Assembly: GCA_051881355.1 (NCBI GenBank)
Contig: JBJEPS010000027.1
Span: 1 to 22,886, forward strand
Direction of reading: 5' to 3'
Origin: Fimenecus sp051881355
Lineage (GTDB): Bacteria; Bacillota; Clostridia; Oscillospirales; Acutalibacteraceae
DNA: 22,886 nt
A program made the translations under genes and the position numbers. Positions 6,829 to 12,198 of the stretch are shown here, one piece after another. Under the pieces are notes generated by a model, which saw only the letters and a list, made by a program, of their open reading frames with translations, was not told the DNA's origin and ran no database searches. The stretch's first letter is position 1; each line of letters begins with the position of its first letter.

Positions 6829-6857
6829 AAAAAAGCAGGCGGGGAGTCCCCGCCTGC
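6829..6857 (-). terminator. Intrinsic terminator downstream of the khpB operon
   Basis: Read on the minus strand, an 11-bp perfect GC-rich stem (GCAGGCGGGGA / TCCCCGCCTGC, 6835-6857) is followed by six T (6834-6829). This is a textbook Rho-independent terminator. It lies 233 bp past the khpB stop, leaving room for the small ORF at 6926-7075 within the same transcript. Confidence 0.9.
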
Positions 6858-6880
6858 CTTACCTTTCACATAAGGACGGT

Positions 6881-6909
6881 TTTATATCGGGGCAAATCTT
6901 TGTTGTCAA
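6881..6909 (-). promoter_or_regulatory. Consensus promoter just upstream of a terminator
   Basis: On the minus strand TTGACA (6909-6904), a 17-bp spacer and TATAAA (6886-6881) form a near-perfect sigma-A promoter. The predicted start is near 6874. The strong terminator hairpin begins at 6857, so the primary product would be an RNA of about 45 nt ending near 6829. It could also feed read-through into the mnmE region. The function is unknown. Confidence 0.6.
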
Positions 6910-6925
6910 CTCCAACTCTTGCCCG

Positions 6926-7075
6926 TTATTGTGCATTTGTGGTTTGCTTTTCTTTTTCAGCTTGTTTTTTAGCTTTGTGGTTTTTCCACGCAGCGCGGAC
7001 TTCTTTTTCAATCCGCTGTCCGACAATGTTTTCCACTGTCCAGCGAAAAACCATTTTTTTCAAGAAAAACAGCAT
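6926..7075 (-). CDS. Small ORF downstream of khpB, 49 residues, function unknown
   Basis: This ORF is too short for routine gene calling. It starts 15 bp after the khpB stop codon; AAGGCGGGG lies 7 bp before the ATG and resembles a Shine-Dalgarno with one mismatch. The protein begins MLFFLKKMVFRW and continues with ENIVGQRIEKEVRAAW. It ends in a lysine- and glutamine-rich charged tail (KKQAEKEKQ), so it looks like a short hydrophobic-basic head with a charged helix. Codon choice resembles its neighbours, and the operon terminator lies beyond it. A second ATG at 7054 is an alternative start. I do not recognise a family; it may be a real small operon member or chance. Confidence 0.4.
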   Translation of the reverse strand: MLFFLKKMVFRWTVENIVGQRIEKEVRAAWKNHKAKKQAEKEKQTTNAQ

Positions 7076-7090
7076 CTCGTTGCCCCGCCT

Positions 7091-8089
7091 TTATTCTTCG
7101 GTCGGTTCTGCGTCCTTTTTCACTTCAATTTTTCCATATCGTGAAACGCCGGCAGCATCGCTGTGTTTTTCACGGTCCGCCGCAATTTCGGGTACATACG
7201 GCTCCCGCTTCGGTCTGTCGTGACGGTCACGGCGATCGCGGCGATCGTTTCTGCGATACTCGCCTTTGTCCCCTTTCGGGTTTTTCGGTGCATTTTCAGG
7301 GGCAATGATCACGCGGCGGTCCAAATCCACGCCGGTGGAATACGAGGTTACGCCTTCAATGCCCTGAATGGCGGTATGAATAATACGGCGCTCATACGGG
7401 TTCATCGGCTCCAGATGAATACTTCTGCCGGTGCGAAGGGCACGAGCAGCGTCTTTTTTCGCAAGTGCAATCAGAGCGGCTTCGCGTTTTTCACGGTAAT
7501 TGCCGACATTGATAGACACGCGGCGATAGCCCTGATGTCCTCTGTTTTCGACCATTCTGGCAAGATATTGAATTGCGTCAAGCGTTTCGCCGCGGCGACC
7601 GATGACAATCCCGTAATCGTCCCCACAGTCGAGTTCGAACAAAACCTCGTCCTCTGCCTCGAACGCCTGAATTTTGCAATCGTCAAGCCCCAAGCCCTTT
7701 ACAATGGAAACAATGTACCGTGCGGTTTCCTCGTGCGCGTCGGACGGTTTGAAGTCGGGTTTTTCCGCTTTTTCCGTCTTCTGTTCTTCCGGCTTGCTTT
7801 CCGCTTTCGGTTTGCTTTCTTTCTTTTCCTTTTTCGGTGCGGGCTTGTCCGTTTTCGGGGCGGGTTTTTGTTCTTTTTTCGCCTTTTCTTTCTTTTCGGG
7901 TGCGTCGGGCACTTCCACCGAAACCTTTACCTCGGCAGGAGAGCCGCCGAACAGCCCCAAAATCTTTTTGGCGGGCATTTTTAACACTTCATAGTGAAAA
8001 TCGTCGTCCTCGGTAAGCCCCAGCTCGAGCATCGCCGCGGCTTTGGCTTCCTCGATGGTGGAAGCGGACTTAATTACTTCTTTCGTCAT
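7091..8089 (-). CDS. khpB: KhpB/Jag RNA-binding protein
   Basis: This is KhpB (Jag, EloR), 332 residues, a cytoplasmic RNA-binding protein; in other Firmicutes it acts with KhpA on cell elongation and sporulation. The Jag-N domain is at 3-58 and includes the conserved KKILGLFG. A long Lys/Pro/Glu-rich linker spans 61-117. The KH domain covers about 118-195 with the GxxG loop GRRG at 164-167. The R3H domain covers about 200-262, including EPMNPYERRIIH. The extra C-terminal tail (263-332) has an Arg-Asp-rich stretch (RRNDRRDRRDRHDR) likely to add RNA affinity. The start follows GGAGA at about 10 bp. It lies 15 bp after yidC, as in most Firmicutes. Confidence 0.95.
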   Translation of the reverse strand: MTKEVIKSASTIEEAKAAAMLELGLTEDDDFHYEVLKMPAKKILGLFGGSPAEVKVSVEVPDAPEKKEKAKKEQKPAPKTDKPAPKKEKKESKPKAESKPEEQKTEKAEKPDFKPSDAHEETARYIVSIVKGLGLDDCKIQAFEAEDEVLFELDCGDDYGIVIGRRGETLDAIQYLARMVENRGHQGYRRVSINVGNYREKREAALIALAKKDAARALRTGRSIHLEPMNPYERRIIHTAIQGIEGVTSYSTGVDLDRRVIIAPENAPKNPKGDKGEYRRNDRRDRRDRHDRPKREPYVPEIAADREKHSDAAGVSRYGKIEVKKDAEPTEE

Positions 8090-8104
8090 AAAAGCTTTGT
8101 CTCC

Positions 8105-9058
8105 TTATTTGTCGCTTTCGTCTTTCATTTCTCTGATTTTCTTGGTGTTTTCCTCTTTCGACCGACGGTAAACGGTTTCCTCCACCATCACGCGCGCAAG
8201 CACTTTTTTCGGCGCATAGATATGGTTCAAAATCACCATTTGAATAAAGGAAAGCGCAGAGGACATAATCGTGTAAATCCCAACGCTCACAGGGAACAGG
8301 AAAGCAAAGAAAATCTGCATCGCAGGCATATACAGCGTCATGCAGCCCATCATCGGGTTTTTCCCCATTTCGGGGTTGGTCTTTTTCTGCCGATACTGGG
8401 AATACAGGCTCATGCCGAGCGCAATAAGACCCGATACAATCGGCACAATCCAGTAAATGCTGGGTTCTTTATAGTTCGGTGTAACGGACAAATCCAAGCC
8501 GAACAGGGAGAACCGCTCAATAAACAGTTCGATTTTTGCAATCATTTCGTCGGTAAGCCCGGCAATGGAAGTCTGGTCAATTTCCGAGAAATGCTCCAGC
8601 GCATACAGCTCCATACGGTAAACATTGTTCTGCGCGCTTGTGACAAACGGCTCCGCGGCAGTTTTTAATGCGGTTACGACCTCTGTGGGCAGGCGCAGAA
8701 CCATCGAAAACGGATGGTAGTTCACCTGGAAAAGCCCAATCATAATCGGAAACTGAATAAGCATCGGCAAACAGCCTGAAGTCATTGCGGAAGTTCCCTC
8801 ACGCTGATACAGCGCCTGGGTCTCCTCCTGAATTTTTTGCTGATTGCCTTCGTATTTTTTCTGAATCCGGCGTAATTTCGGCTGTAATCTTGCCTGCTTT
8901 GCCATTCCCTTTTGCTGGCTGATTGCCGAGGGCAAAAGGCAAAGACGCACAATGACGGTCAAGCAGAAAATCGAGAGCAGGTAGTTGCCCGTCATCGCAT
9001 AGAACAGGGAGATTACCCAACCGAAGGGAATTCCCAAAATTTCATACAGTCTTGCCAT
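8105..9058 (-). CDS. yidC: YidC/Oxa1-family membrane protein insertase
   Basis: A 317-residue YidC of the short Gram-positive type, which inserts and folds inner-membrane proteins alone or with SecYEG. It begins at IPFGW, equivalent to the first core segment, with no signal peptide or lipobox. Segments follow at about 25-46 with the conserved hydrophilic-groove Arg at R38 (TVIVRLCLLP), then a cytoplasmic hairpin (QPKLRRIQKKYEGN), the signature LPMLIQFPIMIGLF, and two or three further helices. A basic-acidic tail ends the protein. I choose the ATG at 9058, with GGAGG 7 bp upstream, over an in-frame TTG six codons earlier that has no such site. It lies in the rpmH-rnpA-yidD-yidC-khpB operon. 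Confidence 0.95.
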   Translation of the reverse strand: MARLYEILGIPFGWVISLFYAMTGNYLLSIFCLTVIVRLCLLPSAISQQKGMAKQARLQPKLRRIQKKYEGNQQKIQEETQALYQREGTSAMTSGCLPMLIQFPIMIGLFQVNYHPFSMVLRLPTEVVTALKTAAEPFVTSAQNNVYRMELYALEHFSEIDQTSIAGLTDEMIAKIELFIERFSLFGLDLSVTPNYKEPSIYWIVPIVSGLIALGMSLYSQYRQKKTNPEMGKNPMMGCMTLYMPAMQIFFAFLFPVSVGIYTIMSSALSFIQMVILNHIYAPKKVLARVMVEETVYRRSKEENTKKIREMKDESDK

Positions 9059-9079
9059 GTATTTCCTCCGAACCAAGGC

Positions 9080-9325
9080 TTATTTGCCTTGTTCTGTTTG
9101 GTTTTTTTCTCTTTTTTCGGGGACCGGGTCATAGCCGCCCGGCCAAAGCGGATTACACCGCAAAAGTCGCCATATTCCCAGTAAACCGCCTCTCAAAAGT
9201 CCAAACCGCTCGATTGCCGTCAGCATGTACTGCGAGCAAGTCGGATAATATCGGCACCGCGGCGGAAAAAGCGGAGAAATCCTTCGCTGATAAAAGCGAA
9301 TACACTTTATCGCAAATTCTTTCAT
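9080..9325 (-). CDS. yidD: Membrane protein insertion efficiency factor YidD
   Basis: YidD, 81 residues, is a small protein with an amphipathic N-terminal helix found beside rnpA and yidC and thought to assist YidC-dependent insertion. The family core is fully present: Y12QRRISPLFPPRCRYYPTC with the conserved cysteines, SQYMLTAIERFG, and RLLRCNPLWPGGYDPVP. The ATG overlaps the rnpA stop by four bases (ATGA), so translation is probably coupled. The gap to yidC is 21 bp. Confidence 0.95.
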   Translation of the reverse strand: MKEFAIKCIRFYQRRISPLFPPRCRYYPTCSQYMLTAIERFGLLRGGLLGIWRLLRCNPLWPGGYDPVPEKREKNQTEQGK

Positions 9326-9660
9326 ATTTCAATGGCACCCGCTTTTTGAAGAAGTTTTTGCATAATGCTTTGTATTTCGGTGCTCTTTAGGTCTTTGGTT
9401 TTGCTGCGCGCGACAAAAACAAAATCGTAATTGCCGGAGATACACGGTTCAAGCTGTGTATATGCGGCACGAATCACGCGCTTGCAGCGATTGCGGCAAA
9501 CGGCGTTGCCGAGCTTTTTACTGACGGTAATACCGATACGACAAATTCCCGCACGGTTTTTTTGTAAATAAACAACCAGTGCAGGATTTGTATAGGATTT
9601 ACCGCGGTGATACAGCCGCAAAAAATCCCCGTTTCGGTTTAAAGTGACCGTATTTTTCAA
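9322..9660 (-). CDS. rnpA: Ribonuclease P protein component RnpA
   Basis: RnpA, 112 residues, is the protein subunit of RNase P, which removes 5' leaders from pre-tRNAs with the catalytic RNA. The diagnostic RNR motif is present as GNAVCRNRCKRVIRAA, with the usual final Glu of the motif replaced by Ala. The N-terminal FxxxYxxGKS region (FLRLYHRGKS) and IGITVSKKLG are also present. It begins 21 bp after rpmH, with no strong Shine-Dalgarno close by, as is common in this operon. It overlaps yidD. Confidence 0.96.
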   Translation of the reverse strand: MKNTVTLNRNGDFLRLYHRGKSYTNPALVVYLQKNRAGICRIGITVSKKLGNAVCRNRCKRVIRAAYTQLEPCISGNYDFVFVARSKTKDLKSTEIQSIMQKLLQKAGAIEI

Positions 9661-9681
9661 AACAGCGCCGCCTGACTTTGC

Positions 9682-9816
9682 TTAGTAAGAAAGCTGCTTT
9701 CTGCCCTTGCTTCTGCGGCGGGCGAGAACTTTTCTGCCGTTTCTTGTAGCCATTCTTTTACGGAAGCCGTGTTCCATTTTGCGATGACGTTTTTTCGGCT
9801 GGTAGGTTCTTTTCAT
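9682..9816 (-). CDS. rpmH: 50S ribosomal protein L34
   Basis: L34 has 44 residues, is highly basic and starts MKRTYQPKKRHRK, the family signature, continuing with HGFRKRMATRNGRKVLARRR. I choose the ATG at 9816, which has GGAGG 9 bp upstream. The in-frame ATG three codons earlier would overlap the Shine-Dalgarno spacing. It is the first gene of the leftward operon that continues to khpB. Confidence 0.98.
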   Translation of the reverse strand: MKRTYQPKKRHRKMEHGFRKRMATRNGRKVLARRRSKGRKQLSY

Positions 9817-9861
9817 CGAATTCATCCTCCGTTCCTGTTGAAAATAAATCTGCGAGTAGAC

Positions 9862-9891
9862 ATTATATACTAATTTTGCACGCTTTGTCAA
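9862..9891 (-). promoter_or_regulatory. rpmH operon promoter
   Basis: On the minus strand TTGACA (9891-9886), an 18-bp spacer and TATAAT (9867-9862) match both sigma-A hexamers perfectly. The transcript would start about 10 bp further on and lead into rpmH at 9816. It probably drives the whole rpmH-rnpA-yidD-yidC-khpB unit. Confidence 0.85.
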
Positions 9892-9987
9892 TGTTTTTGT
9901 GATTTTTCGGGCGGTTTTTTGCGTGCGTAAAATTTGCCACGCCACAAGTTGTGGACAACGTTTTTATGAGAACAAGATTTTGTGCGT

Positions 9988-10049
9988 GTAAATTTAAATT
10001 TGTAGGGGTCGCGTCTCGCCGACCCCTACGTCGCTAAATTAAAATTTAC
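9988..10049. repeat. Family C palindrome in the dnaA upstream region
   Basis: GTAGGGGTCG (10002-10011) and CGACCCCTAC (10020-10029) form a perfect 10-bp stem with an 8-nt loop. The stem is flanked by GTAAATTTAAATTT on the left and AAATTAAAATTTAC on the right, a second imperfect inverted repeat. The arrangement resembles a short mobile palindromic element inserted in an AT-rich site. A related sequence lies after dnaA near 11809-11843. Confidence 0.65.
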
Positions 10050-10133
10050 AATCCCTTTTCAACATAAAACGAAATGCCGGTTTCTGCGTACATGTCCTAT
10101 ACTTATTATAATATATAAATATATATAAAACAG

Positions 10134-10165
10134 TTGAAAAAGTTTTCGGAATATGCTAATATAAT
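10134..10165 (+). promoter_or_regulatory. Candidate dnaA promoter
   Basis: TTGAAA (10134-10139), a 17-bp spacer and TAATAT (10157-10162) preceded by TGC give an extended -10 promoter. A perfect TATAAT overlaps it at 10160-10165. The leader would be about 170 nt. It contains a small CGCTT-TT-AAGCG hairpin followed by six T (10186-10205), an AACCGC/GCGGTT hairpin (10287-10304), and a candidate DnaA site at 10308-10316. A second TATAAT at 10312-10317 lacks a good -35. Confidence 0.5.
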
Positions 10166-10307
10166 ATGAGTATTCGTGAAAATATCGCTTTTAAGCGCCT
10201 TTTTTGCAATTTTACCCTGAAAACGGGTGACAATATGCAAATGACACAAATGCCGCTGGACGCCGTTTTTCGCGATTTTTCAAAAAACCGCTTTTTTGCG
10301 GTTACCC

Positions 10308-10316
10308 TGTTTATAA
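10308..10316 (-). promoter_or_regulatory. Candidate DnaA-binding site in the dnaA leader
   Basis: The minus strand reads TTATAAACA, fitting the TTWTNAACA motif that is clustered before dnaN and identical to the copy at 11974-11982. It lies 25 bp upstream of the dnaA ATG. A near match, TTTTGAACG, follows at 10322-10330. DnaA commonly represses its own gene, so this could be an autoregulatory site; that role is inferred. Confidence 0.4.
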
Positions 10317-10341
10317 TTCTCTTTTGAACGGAGACTGTTTT

Positions 10342-11679
10342 ATGGAATCGCTTTCCGAACTGTGGGACGCCGCCTGCACCTACATTAAAACCGACGGCGG
10401 TATTTCAAGCGCAGTATTTTCCCTTTGGCTTGCGCCGTTACAGCTGACTGCCTTTGACGGGGAAAAGGTCACCCTGACCATCGACAACGAATTCAAATAC
10501 GGTATTGTCACCAAAAAATTTACCGAGCTTTTGGAACAAGCCTTTTTAAGCGCACTGGCATTTCCCGTCCGTGTGGAAATTTTGCTGGTGGAAAAAGAAA
10601 AAGAGGAAGACTATACTGCTTCCCCTGCCGCGCAGACGGTCAATGCGGACGAGCTGATTATCAATAATCGCGCCAACAGCTTTGAGAATTTCGTGGTTGG
10701 CAAATCCAATAATTACGCATACGCTGCGGCGAAAAAGGTTGCCGAAAATCCCGGCAAAACCTATAATCCGCTGTTCATTTACGGCAAAAGCGGGCTTGGT
10801 AAAACGCACCTTTTAAAAGCCATTGAAAATTATATGAAAAGCCGCAATCCCGAAGCGTCAATTATTTATGTCACCAGCGAAGATTTCACCAATGACATTA
10901 TCGAACATGTGCGTTCTTCCACAACCTTTGAGCTTCGTGAAAAATATCGACGCGCCGACGCGCTTTTGGTGGACGATATTCAATTCATCGCCGGTAAAAA
11001 CTCAATTGAAGAAGAATTTTTCCATACCTTTAATACATTAACCGAAAACGGCAAACAAATTGTGCTTTCGTCCGATAATCCGCCGAATGAAATCCCGAAG
11101 CTGACGGAGCGATTAAAAAATCGCTTTGAATGGGGCTTGATGGCGGATATTCAGCCGCCGGATTTTGAAATGCGTATGGCGATTATCAAAAATAAAGCGG
11201 ACGCGATTTCCTTTTCTATCCCCGACAATGTGGTGGAATTTATCGCTGAGCAAGTTAGTCACAATGTTCGACAATTAGAGGGCGCGGTGAAAAAACTGCA
11301 AGCCATTTGCGTACTTTTGGATACGACCCCAACGATTGAAATTACCAAAGACGCAATTAAAGAGCTGATGAATACCACACAGCCCGTGTCGGTTGTCCGT
11401 GAAAAAATTTTGGAGCAAGTTGCCGCAACGATGGGCGTTTCCGTAAATAATATCACCTCGGACAAGCGCGATAAAAATATTAAAGACGCACGCCAAATGG
11501 CAATGTATATTATTCGCGAAATGACGGGTATGTCCTTAGAGGAAATCGGTAAGTGCTTTAACGGCAAAACCCATTCCACCGTCAAGCATTCCATCGACAG
11601 CGTTGCCGACAGAATGGACAAGGATAAAGAATATAAGGCATTGGTGGAAAATATCATCAAAAACGTGCAAGAAATTTAA
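10342..11679 (+). CDS. dnaA: Chromosomal replication initiator DnaA
   Basis: DnaA, 445 residues, opens the origin and recruits the helicase. Domain I is at about 1-80, followed by a short linker. The AAA+ domain has Walker A GKSGLGKT (148-155), Walker B LLVDDIQF (208-215), and RLKNRFEWGLMADIQPPD (sensor and arginine-finger region). Domain IV begins near 355. The minor-groove Arg is kept (R376, E. coli R399), as are H411 and T413. E. coli P423, D433 and T435 are replaced by E400, T410 and S412, so the usual RDHTT reads KTHST. I choose the ATG at 10342, with GGAG about 8 bp upstream, over the in-frame TTG six codons earlier. The stop is followed one base later by a family D repeat. Confidence 0.97.
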   Translation: MESLSELWDAACTYIKTDGGISSAVFSLWLAPLQLTAFDGEKVTLTIDNEFKYGIVTKKFTELLEQAFLSALAFPVRVEILLVEKEKEEDYTASPAAQTVNADELIINNRANSFENFVVGKSNNYAYAAAKKVAENPGKTYNPLFIYGKSGLGKTHLLKAIENYMKSRNPEASIIYVTSEDFTNDIIEHVRSSTTFELREKYRRADALLVDDIQFIAGKNSIEEEFFHTFNTLTENGKQIVLSSDNPPNEIPKLTERLKNRFEWGLMADIQPPDFEMRMAIIKNKADAISFSIPDNVVEFIAEQVSHNVRQLEGAVKKLQAICVLLDTTPTIEITKDAIKELMNTTQPVSVVREKILEQVAATMGVSVNNITSDKRDKNIKDARQMAMYIIREMTGMSLEEIGKCFNGKTHSTVKHSIDSVADRMDKDKEYKALVENIIKNVQEI

Positions 11680-11680
11680 T

Positions 11681-11843
11681 TCGTAGGTTTACTTTGTAGG
11701 TAATCTTTAGCCTATCCTCTCGAATGGAAATCCCATCTTGTAGGGAACGACCTGCGTGTCGTTCCGTGGAATTACATCAAAATTACAGGCAGCCGAGGTC
11801 GTCCAACCCTACAACGGGTCGTCGTAACGCCGACCCCTACGCC
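11681..11843 (-). repeat. Family D and C repeats directly after dnaA
   Basis: TCGTAGGTTTACTTTGTAGG begins one base after the dnaA stop and is the reverse complement of the family D sequence at 955-975. It continues through CCTCTCGAATGGAAAT and CATCTTGTAGGGAACGACC to a hairpin GGAACGACctgcgtGTCGTTCC. A GGGTCGTCGTAACGCCGACCC family C module ends it. No gene is present. Confidence 0.7.
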
Positions 11844-11855
11844 GATAAATAAAAA

Positions 11856-11948
11856 TTTGTCATTCTGAGCCGTTAGGCGAAGAATCTCGTTTCGCGAATT
11901 TTATATTTTATTCTGTTTGAGATTCTTCGCTTCGCGCAAGATGACAAA
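11856..11948. repeat. Family B hairpin repeat, copy 3
   Basis: TTTGTCATTCTGAGCCGTTA on the left and CGCTTCGCGCAAGATGACAA on the right form a 93-bp inverted repeat, with GAAGAATCTC/GAGATTCTTC inside. It lies between dnaA and the candidate origin. Confidence 0.7.
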
Positions 11949-11975
11949 AAAGTCGGGTAAAAGTTTTTCCGACTT
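11944..11975 (-). terminator. Candidate minus-strand terminator beside the origin
   Basis: AAGTCGG (11950-11956) and CCGACTT (11969-11975) form a 7-bp stem. On the minus strand the second arm is followed by a run of six T at 11949-11944, giving a terminator reading toward dnaA. It could stop antisense transcription leaving the origin. On the plus strand there is no U-tract. Confidence 0.4.
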
Positions 11976-12198
11976 ATAAACAAGTTTTGATTTTGAACAG
12001 ACAAGTTTTGAACATTGTTTTTATAGTTTATTTTTAACTGTTCAAAACAAAATGTTTTTAACAAGTTTTTAAAAGCAAAATACGGCGTCTTTTCCTGATT
12101 TTAAAAGGTACTTACAGGTTTTTAACATTTTGCGCCGCCCCTACTGCTATTACTATATATTATTTATTTTATTATATTTTTTTGAAAGGATTTTTCAT
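11950..12198. other. Candidate oriC (DnaA-box cluster, DnaA-trio, AT-rich unwinding region)
   Basis: Between dnaA and dnaN, six sites fit TTWTNAACA: 11974-11982 (TTATAAACA), 11991-11999 and 12006-12014 (TTTTGAACA), 12039-12047 (same, minus strand), 12055-12063 and 12119-12127 (TTTTTAACA). The last site is followed by a GC-rich stretch TGCGCCGCCC (12131-12140). Then come the triplets CTA CTG CTA TTA CTA (12141-12155) and an AT-only run to about 12183. This order (box, GC-rich, DnaA-trio, AT-rich) is that described for the basal unwinding system of the Bacillus origin. The canonical TTATCCACA is absent. Location and order are seen; binding is inferred. Confidence 0.7.

Larger units (their letters stand above)
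6269..6925. repeat. Repeat array and assembly gap between mnmE and the khpB operon
   Basis: The stretch holds a deleted family A derivative (6325-6441), a 105-bp tandem array broken by 100 N, a terminator and a short promoter. Apart from the small ORF upstream at 6926-7075, I see no gene. A promoter for mnmE is not evident in the visible sequence and may lie in or beyond the gap. Confidence 0.75.
9817..10341. other. rpmH-dnaA divergent intergenic region
   Basis: These 525 bp hold the rpmH promoter (9862-9891), a TTGTCCACA sequence on the minus strand (9950-9958) inside CCACAAGTTGTGG, a family C palindrome (9988-10049), one TTTTCAACA (10056-10064), an AT-rich run (about 10100-10130), the dnaA promoter, and a leader with small hairpins. 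I see no gene. In Bacillus the equivalent region is one half of a bipartite oriC. Confidence 0.7.

Noticed and set aside
7163..7984. A 273-codon open frame antisense to khpB
   Set aside because: It is a phase shadow of the Lys/Glu-rich linker of khpB and encodes Phe/Arg-rich low-complexity sequence with no start signal.
9942..9958. CCACAAGTTGTGGACAA, containing TTGTCCACA on the minus strand, as a classical DnaA box
   Set aside because: It has G where the consensus needs A or T at position 3, and it stands alone, so I did not count it as a box; a weak site cannot be excluded.
12130..12198. Upstream ATG for dnaN
   Set aside because: It would translate the AT-rich unwinding region, has no ribosome binding site, and the product would begin with a non-family extension before MKLICD.
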